Shown: positions 38,967 through 46,827, counted from the first letter of the stretch. The stretch: 64,000 nt of DNA from Paludibacter sp963678465 (GCA_963678465.1 OY782858.1:1550001-1614000), one strand, 5' to 3'. The notes: generated from the letters alone by a model not told the origin. Program-made: numbers and translations.

Positions 38967-40313
38967 TTATTTCTCAAATTTTATCCAATCTATCTCCAGA
39001 GCATTATTGCCTGCATTGGTCAGCGTGAGATTCTTAACTCCGGATGTAATACCTGAGACTTTAACACGAGCCGTTGTCCATTGGGCAGATGCCGGCACTT
39101 TGATTGTTCCTGCGACTTTGCCATTCTGACTTACAGTTACTACAGCACCCTTAGGAGACTGGTATTTTATTTCTACCCATTTTTGTTTTCCACCACCAAA
39201 GTCAACACTATTGTATTGAATCCATGCATCTTTACTGCTCAGAATGGTTTTCCAACCATCAAAATAATTCAATGTGTCGTTGTAAACCACGCTGGCATCT
39301 TTATCGCTGATACGGCTGTAACGATCCAACTGAATTTTATCGGTAGCTTTTGTAAGTCCAACGCCACGGAAGGTTGGTTTCACTTTCTGAATAGTACCAT
39401 CAGCGTTAAAAAACAAACTATCAATGCGCACCGAACGGTTTTTGTCGAATTTAGGCGACCAATCGTTTTGATGATAGAACAAATACCACTGATCTTTATA
39501 GTCGATAATAGAATGATGGTTGGTCCAGCAGCCGTTTGGAGCTTCGTCCATGATAACTCCGGCAAACCTGAAAGGACCCATCGGGTTATCGCCCATAGCG
39601 TACTCGAGGCGTTCGATTGTGTTTTCAACATGTGGATAGGTGATATAGTAAATCCCGTTGCGCTCGAACATAAACGGGCCTTCCACCAATCCTTTTTTTG
39701 GTAAATCTTTTATTTCCTGCGTTGCGGAAGCAAGTTCCATCATATTGTCCTTCAGCTTGGCAATAAAGATTTTTCCCATCGACCAAATCAGGTAAGCTTG
39801 TCCATCCTTATCGATAAATACATTGGGATCGATACCGGGAACACCTTTGATAGGAGTTTCCTGTGGAATATACGGACCTTCGGGTTTGTCGGCCACCGCC
39901 ACACCTATACCAAAACCTTTACGGCCATTGGGACTTGCTATGTTTGTATTGGCCGGGAAATAAAAATAATATTTTCCATTGCGTTCCACACAGTCGGGCG
40001 CCCACATGCTGTACGAAGTAGAATCCACCCAGTTCACTTTGTTTTGGCTTACAATTACACCATGATCGGTCCAATCGGTAAGATTTTCAGAAGAAAACAC
40101 ATGATAGTCGGCCATGCAGAACCAATCTTTTCGGAGCTTTGCTCCTTCGGGAGCTTTAATGTCATGCGAAGGGAAAAGATAGACTTTACCGTTAAAAACC
40201 CGAGCCGTTGGGTCGGCTGTAAATTGGTTATGGATAATTGGATTTTGGGCAGTTGCACTTAAACCAATTACGGAAACAAGCGCACAAAGCCCTAATAATT
40301 TTTTGATTTTCAT
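38967..40313 (-). CDS. GH43 glycosidase with C-terminal CBM6-like domain
   Basis: Start chosen at 40313 (MKIKKLLGLCALVSVIGLSA, a good signal peptide, 448 residues). The frame is open 24 codons further upstream, but that segment is not signal-like. Triad: Asp34 (TADPTA), Asp162 (GIDPNVFIDKDG) and Glu211 (LVEGPF). A beta-sandwich of CBM6 type follows from about 320 to the end (NALEIDWIKFEK). The loop SHDIKAPEGAKLRKDW is longer than in the three other GH43 enzymes of the window, so it belongs to a different subgroup, likely beta-xylosidase or arabinofuranosidase. Confidence 0.86.
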   Translation of the reverse strand: MKIKKLLGLCALVSVIGLSATAQNPIIHNQFTADPTARVFNGKVYLFPSHDIKAPEGAKLRKDWFCMADYHVFSSENLTDWTDHGVIVSQNKVNWVDSTSYSMWAPDCVERNGKYYFYFPANTNIASPNGRKGFGIGVAVADKPEGPYIPQETPIKGVPGIDPNVFIDKDGQAYLIWSMGKIFIAKLKDNMMELASATQEIKDLPKKGLVEGPFMFERNGIYYITYPHVENTIERLEYAMGDNPMGPFRFAGVIMDEAPNGCWTNHHSIIDYKDQWYLFYHQNDWSPKFDKNRSVRIDSLFFNADGTIQKVKPTFRGVGLTKATDKIQLDRYSRISDKDASVVYNDTLNYFDGWKTILSSKDAWIQYNSVDFGGGKQKWVEIKYQSPKGAVVTVSQNGKVAGTIKVPASAQWTTARVKVSGITSGVKNLTLTNAGNNALEIDWIKFEK

Positions 40314-40393
40314 TCTATTATTTTTAAAGTAACAATTTATTTTTGCTAACAGAAACGCCGGGAGAACCCTTTGCCTGAAAAGCACGCTATGCT

Positions 40394-40563
40394 TTATTGT
40401 CGATAGCGCATTTGCCTCATTGGCCCACCTACAAAGAAAACAGACTTGTTGTTCTTCATCGCAATACGGTTAAGAATATTGCTCTCCAACAACTTTATCC
40501 TGATATCAGTTAAAAACGAAATGTTCTGATGATGGCTCCCTAGCACTTGAGAGAGGTTCGTGA
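40394..40563 (-). pseudogene. Possible C-terminal remnant of an unidentified gene
   Basis: Within the 406-bp gap between GH43 and GH10 the minus strand has an open stretch of about 55 codons ending in TAA at 40394. It reads ...LSQVLGSHHQNISFLTDIR... and finishes FFVGGPMRQMRYRQ. It looks protein-like (balanced composition, no repeats) but begins after a TAG with no start codon or signal sequence. I do not recognise the family. It may be a chance frame. Confidence 0.25.
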
Positions 40564-40662
40564 ATGTATTCAACTACAAAGTACGGCTTATTTTTTTATT
40601 TAAGCAAGAACTTTGTATCCGCAGCGATCAAAATTTCATTTGCGCATGATGCAAATACAAAA

Positions 40663-40702
40663 CACGATACTTTTAACATCATCGCGATTTAAAAGTATCG
40701 TG
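40663..40702 (-). terminator. Rho-independent terminator of the GH10 xylanase gene
   Basis: Perfect 14-bp arms (CACGATACTTTTAA at 40663-40676, complement at 40689-40702) with a 12-nt loop lie 18 bp past the GH10 stop. On the minus strand the stem is followed by TTTTGTATTT. This ends the xylanase message and separates it from the GH43 gene downstream. Confidence 0.8.
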
Positions 40703-40719
40703 CTTGTGAATATAAATAA

Positions 40720-41835
40720 TTATTTACTTGCTTCGTCAATTACCAACTGAACAATCTTCTTTGGATTATATTGTCTATCGAAAAACAATGGATAGTCGGT
40801 GCGTCCACGAACCGGGAAATTATTTTTCCACGAGCCGGCATCACTCACTCCCCAAAGTGTTACGCGTGTAATTTTATCTTTGTGTTTCAGAAAAAGCTTG
40901 AAGAAATCAAGGTAACGATTTTCCCAGGCAGCTTCGGCTTCGGGAGTAATTCCGTTTTTAAATGGATTAATTTTTTCGTTGTAAGCGGTCATATCGGTGA
41001 GGTTTGCTCCTCTGTTTCCCTGTGGTGTTGGCAACGCACTTAAATCAAGTTCGGTAATCATTACTTTCATTCCCAAACCAGCAAAAGTAAGGATGCTCTT
41101 TTCGAAATCCTGAATAGATGGATAATCCATTCCTACGTGTCCCTGCATACCAATACCATCAATTTTCACACCCTGACGTTGTAATTCTTTCACCATATTC
41201 ACTACCCCATTGCGTCTTCCTTCGAGGGCCATTGAGTAGTCGTTGTAATACAATTCGGCTTTAGGGTCGGCTTCGTGAGCAAACTGAAACGCAAGTTTCA
41301 CGAAATCGGGGCCAATAATTTTGTAGAACTTACTTTTTCTCCATTCACCGTTATCTTCAATGGCTTCGTTTACAACATCCCAACCTTTAATTTTTCCTTT
41401 GTAACGACCTACCACCGTGTGAATATGTTTTCTCATTCGTTCGATCAATACTTCTTTCGAAACCTCTTTGCCTTCGCTGTCCACAAAAAACCATCTCGGA
41501 GCTTGCGAATGCCAAATAAGCGTATGACCAGTGATAAACATTTTATTTTTTTCGCCATAAGCAATGAATTTATCGGCATCGTCGAAGAAAAACTCACCTT
41601 CGCGGGGTTGCAGTTTTTCGCTCTTCATACAGTTTTCGGCAACAATAGCGCTAAATTGTTTCGGAACAAGCTCATAAGCTTTTGCATCCTGACCAAGATA
41701 TTGCGATCTGTTCAGTGCAGTACCAATGTAAAAATCATTTTTTAAGGCTTTTTTAAGCGTTGTTGGTTTTGAGCCGGCCACCACCGTTGCCATGCTGATT
41801 ACAGCTAATACTAAATAGCTAAAAATTCGTCTCAT
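40720..41835 (-). CDS. GH10 endo-1,4-beta-xylanase
   Basis: 371 residues, signal peptide to about 21, then one GH10 barrel. Conserved blocks: FSAIVAENCMKSEKLQP (61-77), GHTLIWHSQAP (103-113), acid/base Glu157 in WDVVNEA, YYNDYS (196-201), GIGMQGH (227-233) and nucleophile Glu262 in MITELD. It has no binding module. It cleaves internal xylan linkages and is the first gene of the minus-strand CAZyme run. Its own terminator downstream and the long repeat-rich region upstream suggest it is transcribed as a single gene. Confidence 0.95.
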   Translation of the reverse strand: MRRIFSYLVLAVISMATVVAGSKPTTLKKALKNDFYIGTALNRSQYLGQDAKAYELVPKQFSAIVAENCMKSEKLQPREGEFFFDDADKFIAYGEKNKMFITGHTLIWHSQAPRWFFVDSEGKEVSKEVLIERMRKHIHTVVGRYKGKIKGWDVVNEAIEDNGEWRKSKFYKIIGPDFVKLAFQFAHEADPKAELYYNDYSMALEGRRNGVVNMVKELQRQGVKIDGIGMQGHVGMDYPSIQDFEKSILTFAGLGMKVMITELDLSALPTPQGNRGANLTDMTAYNEKINPFKNGITPEAEAAWENRYLDFFKLFLKHKDKITRVTLWGVSDAGSWKNNFPVRGRTDYPLFFDRQYNPKKIVQLVIDEASK

Positions 41836-41968
41836 TTCTTGTGTTTTTTGGTTTATAATTTATTTTTTCTTTTATGAATATCCGTTTCATTACCTACTTC
41901 TTTTGTACAAACTCTCTTTAAGGATCGACCTCGTCCGGTGAGCCAAAAAATGGAGTGAAGTAGGCGTA

Positions 41969-42136
41969 GAAAACTTTTCTGTTTGAGTCCCGACGTATTT
42001 CGTCGGGGCGAGTTTAAAAGTTTTCAGCCTGCGAACGACTAATTTTTTGAGCGAAGCGGGCGCAGTCTTGACTTTTTTTGCTTACTTTTTTGTGTTAAGA
42101 CAAAAAAGTAAGTGGGGTTTTAGGGGCAAAGCCCCT
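41969..42136. repeat. REP-like block of three palindromes
   Basis: Three inverted repeats follow one another. The first is a nested one, GAAAACTTTT (41969-41978) with its complement at 42016-42025, enclosing CCCGACG/CGTCGGG (41989-41995, 42001-42007). The second is a 13-bp pair, CTTACTTTTTTGT (42081-42093) with its complement at 42100-42112. The third is AGGGGC-AAA-GCCCCT at 42122-42136. The layout resembles dispersed intergenic REP-type repeats seen in Bacteroidota chromosomes. The last hairpin could also terminate transcription. Confidence 0.55.
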
Positions 42137-42691
42137 GTTGTATTGAAGTCTAAAGCTTTAGGCAATCTATCGGATAATCATTTTTTCTTTTATTCGAAAG
42201 AAATACCGGACTTCTCTTTATAAATTCGTTTTAGTCCCTGCGATTTTCAATATTAAAACTACAGTTCCGGCTTAACAATCCTCAATTCGGCAACGACAAA
42301 TCATCAGGCTCACCTTAGCCCTTATTCTTACAAATACCTACCTGTAGAATAATATTTTTCGATGTTACAAATTTAAAAATTGAAAATCAATAACAATTGA
42401 AATTTTAGACATTATATTTCAAATTTTAAACATTAGTACTATAGCTTATAAATTAAAATAGGTACCATAGGCACTGTAACACCGGATAATATCTTTTAAG
42501 GGAAAAAACTACATGGTATCCGAACGAAACGCAGGTCGCAAATCAAACGTATAGGCAAGTACTGTTATTGACCTCACCAAACCAATTCAATTACAAGTGA
42601 ATGGACCCCCGGGCTTTGCTTTATGACAAACACCTGGTAATCATTTAATTTAATAGCTCAACCGCTTCATTCAGCCCCGGGAAACAGTACA

Positions 42692-42943
42692 TTTTTGTTC
42701 CGCCGGGTAAGCTTTATGGTCTGCCAAGCTAGCTTTATAATCCGCGGAGCTAGTTTAATAGTCTGCCAAGCTAGCTTAATGAACCGCGGAGCTAGCTTAA
42801 TGAACCGCCAAGCTAGCTTAATGATCTGCCAAGCTAGCTTTATGTTCCACCAAATTGGTTTTATAGTCTGTAAAACCTGTTTTATATTCTACCAAACTGG
42901 TTTTATAGTCCAACAAACTGGTTTTATGTTCCGCAAAACTGAT
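42692..42943. repeat. Tandem array 1: 12 units of 21 bp
   Basis: Twelve head-to-tail 21-bp units with no indels. Units 1-7 approximate TTWATGNTCYGCCAAGCTAG + C, often with the palindromes GCTAGC or CCGCGG; units 8-12 drift to ..CCAAACTGGT. The plus frame from 42695 is open through the array as a degenerate seven-residue repeat, but I see no coding signal beyond periodicity. It lies 16 bp before a second, unrelated array of the same period. Confidence 0.8.
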
Positions 42944-42959
42944 TTTATATGTACATTTC

Positions 42960-43484
42960 TAGTACACACTCGGGAATAAATAGTACGCACTCGGGACTGA
43001 ATAGTACGCACTCGAGAGCTAATAGTACGCACTCGGGAATAAATAGTACGCACTCGGCAATGAATAGTACGCACTCGGCAATGAATAGTACGCACTCGGC
43101 AATGAATAGTACGTACCCGGCAACGAATAGTACGTACTAAGGAACAAATAGTACGTACCCGAGAATGAATAGTACGCACTCAGGAACAAATAGTACGCAC
43201 TCGGGAACAAATAGTACACACTCGGGAATAAATAGTACGCACTCGGGACTGAATAGTACGCACTCGGCAATGAATAGTACGTACACGGCAACGAATAGTA
43301 CGTACCCGGCAACGAATAGTACGTACCCGGCAATGAATAGTACGCACTCGAGAACGAATAGTACGTACCCGGGAACTAATAGTACGTACTGAGGAACAAA
43401 TAGTACGCACCCGGGAATAAATAGTATGCACTCGGAAACAAATAGTACGCACCCGGCAATGAATAGTACGTACTGAGGCTAAAA
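42960..43484. repeat. Tandem array 2: 25 units of 21 bp
   Basis: Twenty-five units of exactly 21 bp, consensus TAGTACGYACYCGGSAAYRA + A; every unit starts TAGTA and no indel occurs over 525 bp. Units 1-2 recur as units 13-14, suggesting block duplication. Several frames are open only because the unit is a multiple of three and mostly stop-free. There are no spacers, so it is not a CRISPR array. Two helical turns per unit would place every copy on one face of the DNA, as in protein-binding arrays. Confidence 0.85.
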
Positions 43485-43626
43485 CGATTTCAATTAATCA
43501 GTTATTCAACAGTTCCACAAAGTCTGGCGACCGGGGACTGTTGACCGGAGACCTTTCAACGCTTTAATCCTTCAACGATTGACACAACTTGTCCAGAATT
43601 TATCGGGATTGGCATATTATCACATT

Positions 43627-43911
43627 GGCATATTGACACATTAGCTATGCCTTTCAACTTCTTAGCCTTTGCCTGAATTTACTCACTCTCCGCTCTTACA
43701 TTTTCAAATTAGCACATTTTCAAATTAGCATATTGGCACATTAGCTATGCCTTTCAACCTCTACGCCTGTGCCTGTGCCTTTGCCTGAATTTCCTCACTC
43801 TCCGCTCTTACATTTTCTCATTGGCACATTGTCAAATTAGCACATTGTCACATTAGCTATAAGTCTCGCAACCGATGACTTTTGACTTTTGACCTTTGAC
43901 TTTTGACTTTC
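43627..43911. repeat. Direct duplication (~100-bp offset) and TTTGACTTTTGAC-type short repeats
   Basis: The segment starting GGCATATTGACACATTAGCT (43627) recurs 100 bp downstream (43727) with minor changes: TTAGCTATGCCTTTCAAC is exact at 43641-43658 and 43741-43758, and both copies continue into CTCACTCTCCGCTCTTACATTTT. Within and after them 'cacattg/caaattag' words repeat, and 43876-43911 is built of GACTTTT units. No gene is visible here. Confidence 0.7.
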
Positions 43912-43940
43912 TTCGCCTTAATAACGTCAAAATTCACCAA

Positions 43941-44078
43941 ATGACTGAAAAACAGCTGTTGGCTGTAGAAAAATCAGAAATAGTACTTATCTTTGGAGCA
44001 TCGGAATCCGCTTTGCCGGGAGATACCAAAAAAGTTACATCGGGTAGTAGTGGAGGAAGTGATTGTACTATGTATTAG
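43941..44078 (+). CDS. Small ORF, 45 residues, upstream of an unknown gene
   Basis: Reads MTEKQLLAVEKSEIVLIFGA...ending SGSSGGSDCTMY. No signal peptide or known domain. I use the ATG at 43941, since the longer in-frame start at 43896 lies in the repeat DNA. The Ser/Gly-rich tail with a single cysteine four residues from the end is unusual. It ends 24 bp before the 234-residue gene and could form a two-gene unit with it. Function unknown; it could be spurious. Confidence 0.4.
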   Translation: MTEKQLLAVEKSEIVLIFGASESALPGDTKKVTSGSSGGSDCTMY

Positions 44079-44102
44079 TATTCATTTTAAAAAATGTAGA
44101 AT

Positions 44103-44807
44103 ATGCCTGATGGATCAAGAATCCCAAGAAGTATTGATAGGTTTCACCCTTACATTACCAATACTACTGCTTATCTGAAGACAGGAACTCCTACCAATGC
44201 CGAACGTTTGGGGATAAACACCGAAGAGATGGCGACGTGGGAAGGATTTCTTACTGAATGGAACCCTCTGTACGCACTGTACAGTGATAAGAAAAACGGA
44301 CGGACTACCGCTGTTACCGATCGGTCGCACAACACTATTCAAAAATGTGTAATGTTTGATCAGACGCATCATATCCTGGACCGCATTGCAGCTTCGGCCA
44401 ATGTAACGATAGTAGATATGGAGACATTTAACATTAAAAAGGGGATTTTACAAAAACCAACGCGTACTATCCCTGTAAGCGCCATCACCGAAAAGCTGAC
44501 TGTAACTCTGCAAGCCATAGGTGGAGGTTCGGTAACGATTAAATGTTATGGTGTCAGCGCACAGCGGGCAGGTATTCGGGCGGGTGCCGACTCGGTGCAA
44601 TATGCTTATATGGTGGGTACCACCCCTCCGACATCAATCAAAGCTCCCGGTCTTACGTTCGAACTAACGACAAGGGCGGTACTTACACTGGCATTGGGTG
44701 CCGAAAACACAGCCCAATACCTTTACATTTATTTTCGTTGGTACAGCACCAAGCGCCCGAAACTGAGCGGTCCCTGGAGCGAACTGAATACAACGCTGAT
44801 ACTTTAG
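44103..44807 (+). CDS. Conserved-looking hypothetical protein (234 residues)
   Basis: No signal peptide and no membrane segment. The sequence is regular and protein-like: an N-terminal helical part (about 1-95; DQTHHILDRIAASANV near 86-101) and a C-terminal beta-rich part (about 120-234; TLQAIGGGSVTIKCYG, LYIYFRWYSTKRPKLSGPW). My impression is that similar hypothetical proteins occur in other Bacteroidota, but I cannot name a family. It is followed 64 bp later by a good terminator, and the small ORF at 43941 precedes it. The function cannot be read from sequence or context. Confidence 0.65.
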   Translation: MPDGSRIPRSIDRFHPYITNTTAYLKTGTPTNAERLGINTEEMATWEGFLTEWNPLYALYSDKKNGRTTAVTDRSHNTIQKCVMFDQTHHILDRIAASANVTIVDMETFNIKKGILQKPTRTIPVSAITEKLTVTLQAIGGGSVTIKCYGVSAQRAGIRAGADSVQYAYMVGTTPPTSIKAPGLTFELTTRAVLTLALGAENTAQYLYIYFRWYSTKRPKLSGPWSELNTTLIL

Positions 44808-44871
44808 TACCCCAAAGAGGCAAAGAAAACAAGAACTTCTGCCGGCATACTGTTTCCAACACTACGCTTCC

Positions 44872-44902
44872 ATACGGGCTTTACCTTAGGTGAAGTCCGT
44901 AT
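44872..44902 (+). terminator. Terminator after the 234-residue gene
   Basis: A 14-bp stem with two G-U pairs (ATACGGGCTTTACC at 44872-44885, partner 44889-44902) and a 3-nt loop, followed by a T/A-rich run. The rest of the gap to 45011 shows no gene. Confidence 0.65.
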
Positions 44903-45011
44903 TTATTATAAATAATTACCATATAATGCATTCGCTTTAATATTCATTTAATAAATCGTTGTTAATTTAAAAAAAGTATTTACCTTTGGGGGGAAATATT
45001 AAGATATTGTT

Positions 45012-45404
45012 ATGAAAGCTTCGAAAATCACACATCGCAGTGTAGCACGCATTCGTGTTGATTTTCCGTATAATCAGGAAATGGTTTCGCTGCTGCGACA
45101 AATAGCTGATGCCCGTTGGAGCAAAACATTGGGGGCATGGCATATTCCTTATACCAAAGAGGCGTTTGGGCAATTGAAAGCGTTATTTCCAGATTTAGAA
45201 ATAGAGGCTGATGCAGATCGTATTCAGAAACATAGTATTACGGTAGCTTCGCCAGAAATTAAAGATTCAGCTATAGACGCTGATAAAAGCAAAAAAACTG
45301 TTTTGCAAAAAGCAGTGAAATTATCCGATAAATTAAATCCGGAGGTAGAGATTACTGTAACTCACCAGCATCTTTATGTGAAGTTGCCCCGAATAATTAT
45401 CTGA
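45012..45404 (+). pseudogene. Tyrosine recombinase, N-terminal fragment (disrupted)
   Basis: 130 codons. The first ~65 residues (RVDFPYNQEMVSLLRQI..., WSKTLGAWHIPYTKEAF) are the N-terminal module of a Bacteroidota site-specific recombinase group. A second, shorter part ends VEITVTHQHLYVKLP. The frame then hits a TGA at 45402-45404 inside the left inverted repeat of the GxxExxY element. The missing middle (rest of the arm and most of the core-binding domain) is not in the window; further pieces resume at 45838 and 46195 on the same strand. I infer one original gene spanning this locus. Confidence 0.75.
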
Positions 45405-45839
45405 ATCAAAATTTACAGAATTAAAGGATAAATAGAATTATGGAAAAGGATATCTTAACTTATGATGTTATCGGTTGTGCTATGAACGTATTCAATACAC
45501 TTGGCAATGGTTTTCAAGAGGTTATTTATCAACGTTGTTTGGCAATTGAATTGGAATTAAAAGGAATAAACTTTGAAAGAGAAGTTGAACAAACAGTCTA
45601 TTATAAAGGAATTAAAGTTGGAACACGTCGTGCTGATTTTGTGATAGAAAGTAAATTCACTGTTGAGCTAAAAGCATTAATTAATCTGGAAGATGTACAC
45701 CTTGCACAAGCAAAAAATTATGTAGTAGCATATAATTTTGATAAAGGGCTTCTTATCAATTTTGGAGCAAAAAGCTTGCAATATAAGCTGGTTTTCAACT
45801 CAAAATTAAATTCAGAAATTCAGTAAATTCTGATTCAGA
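45400..45839 (+). mobile_element. 440-bp element with 23-bp inverted repeats carrying a GxxExxY gene
   Basis: Left end 45400-45422 (starts TCTGAATCAAAATTTAC) and right end 45817-45839 are inverted repeats matching at 21 of 23 positions. The only gene inside is the GxxExxY ORF, whose stop codon (45824-45826) falls in the right repeat. On both sides lie pieces of the same tyrosine recombinase gene: the flank right after the element reads QYLVTERKVTTSYQNQAINA. I see no target duplication, and some recombinase sequence is missing at the insertion. Confidence 0.65.
45440..45826 (+). CDS. GxxExxY protein (PD-(D/E)XK-like)
   Basis: 128 residues. It contains the namesake motif GFQEVIY (24-30) after an N-terminal helix VIGCAMNVFNTLG, then VEQTVYYKGIKVGTRRADFVIE and VELKALINLEDVHLAQAKNY. 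The D-x(n)-E-x-K pattern (RADFV...VELKA) is that of the PD-(D/E)XK nuclease superfamily, to which GxxExxY proteins are related. Their biological role is not established. The gene fills a short inverted-repeat-bounded element inside a broken recombinase gene. Confidence 0.85.
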   Translation: MEKDILTYDVIGCAMNVFNTLGNGFQEVIYQRCLAIELELKGINFEREVEQTVYYKGIKVGTRRADFVIESKFTVELKALINLEDVHLAQAKNYVVAYNFDKGLLINFGAKSLQYKLVFNSKLNSEIQ

Positions 45840-45902
45840 CAGTATTTGGTTACAGAGCGAAAGGTTACTACTTCGTACCAGAATCAGGCTATCAATGCCA
45901 TT

Positions 45903-46194
45903 CACCCCGTTGGATTTTTAAAATAAGAGCTATGTACTATTATGTATATGTACTTTTAAGTGAGAAAGATGGTAATTTCTATACAGGTTATACATCTGAC
46001 ATCAAACGGAGATTGCAAGAACACAATGAAGGAAAGGTTTATTCAACGAAATTAAGATTACCAGTAAGACTAATTTATTATGAAGGCTGTTTAAACCAAC
46101 AAGATGCAACAAGAAGAGAAAAATACCTCAAATCAGGAAGTGGTAAAATATATCTTCGAAACCGCCTTTCTAATTTCTTTAATCCTACGGGGTA
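45903..46194 (+). mobile_element. ~290-bp element with inverted repeats carrying a GIY-YIG gene
   Basis: Inverted repeats ACCCCGTTGGATT (45904-45916) and AATCCTACGGGGT (46181-46193), one mismatch in 13. The element splits recombinase codons cleanly: upstream flank YQNQAINAI, downstream flank KFYYERVLGG, so removing 45903-46194 restores the reading frame. No target duplication is evident. The right repeat encodes the last residues (NPTG) of the GIY-YIG protein, and its stop uses the final bases of the element. Confidence 0.7.
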
Positions 46195-46195
46195 A
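45932..46195 (+). CDS. GIY-YIG nuclease-family protein
   Basis: 87 residues forming a single minimal GIY-YIG domain: YVYVLLS (4-10), YTGYTSDIKRRLQEHN (17-32) with the conserved Arg, and TRREKYLKS with the catalytic-type Glu. This stand-alone group (UPF0213/YhbQ-like) is widespread; DNA nicking is presumed. The C-terminus NPTG is encoded by the right inverted repeat of the host element, which ties the gene to the element. It interrupts the recombinase gene between Ile and Lys codons. Confidence 0.87.
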   Translation: MYYYVYVLLSEKDGNFYTGYTSDIKRRLQEHNEGKVYSTKLRLPVRLIYYEGCLNQQDATRREKYLKSGSGKIYLRNRLSNFFNPTG

Positions 46196-46809
46196 AGTTT
46201 TATTACGAACGGGTTTTGGGAGGCACACGAAAGATTTATTTGATTGAGCGACCACGAAAAGAAAATTATTTGCCTGAGGTATTGAGTGAAGAAGAAATTA
46301 CCTCCATATTAAAAGCTATTTCGAATCTAAAGCATAAAGCAATAATAATGGTTATTTATTCGGGTGGACTGAGGATTAGTGAATTGATAAATCTGAAAGT
46401 GAAAGATATAGACAGCGACCGTATGCAAATACGAATATCGCAAGCCAAAGGAAAAAAAGATCGTTATACCTTGTTAAGCAACAAAACTTTATTAATTTTA
46501 CGCAAATATTTCACAGAATATAAACCCAAAGAATGGTTGTTTGAAGGTGTAAGCGGCGGGCAGTATGCCGATAGTAGTATATACAGCATTTTTAAAAAAG
46601 CCATAGCTTCAGCAAATATCAAGAAAAAAGTTTCAATACACAGTTTGCGTCATAGTTTTGCTACTCACTTATTAGAAAATGGAACTGATTTGAGATACAT
46701 TCAAAATTTACTTGGACATTCGAGCAGTAAAACAACGGAGATTTATACACACATAACGGTGAAAGGATTTGATCTGATAAAAAATCCGTTGGATAAGTTG
46801 GATATATAA
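46195..46809 (+). pseudogene. Tyrosine recombinase, C-terminal catalytic fragment (disrupted)
   Basis: In-frame sequence starts KFYYERVLGGTRKIYLIERP and runs to NPLDKLDI at 46809. The catalytic set is complete: Arg in YSGGLRISE, Lys region, HSLRHSFATHLLENG (H-x-x-R), LLGHSSSKTTEIYTH (His and nucleophile Tyr). Together with the pieces at 45012 and 45838-45902 it made one integrase. A shortened protein could still start at 46216 or later but would lack the core-binding domain. The gene lies immediately before a GTTACCG core site and the cassette array, where an array integrase would be expected. Confidence 0.8.
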
Positions 46810-46827
46810 ATAAATTAACCAATTGGA

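Noticed and set aside
38967..40385. Longer GH43 start at 40385
   Set aside because: The upstream 24 codons are not signal-like and run through intergenic sequence; MKIKK at 40313 starts a standard signal peptide.
42695..43452. Long open frames on both strands across the tandem arrays, encoding seven-residue repeats
   Set aside because: The 21-bp unit is a multiple of three and mostly lacks stops, so several overlapping frames stay open at once. There is no ribosome-binding context, and no frame is favoured.
42960..43484. Possible CRISPR array
   Set aside because: Units are contiguous 21-mers with no unique spacers and no cas genes nearby.
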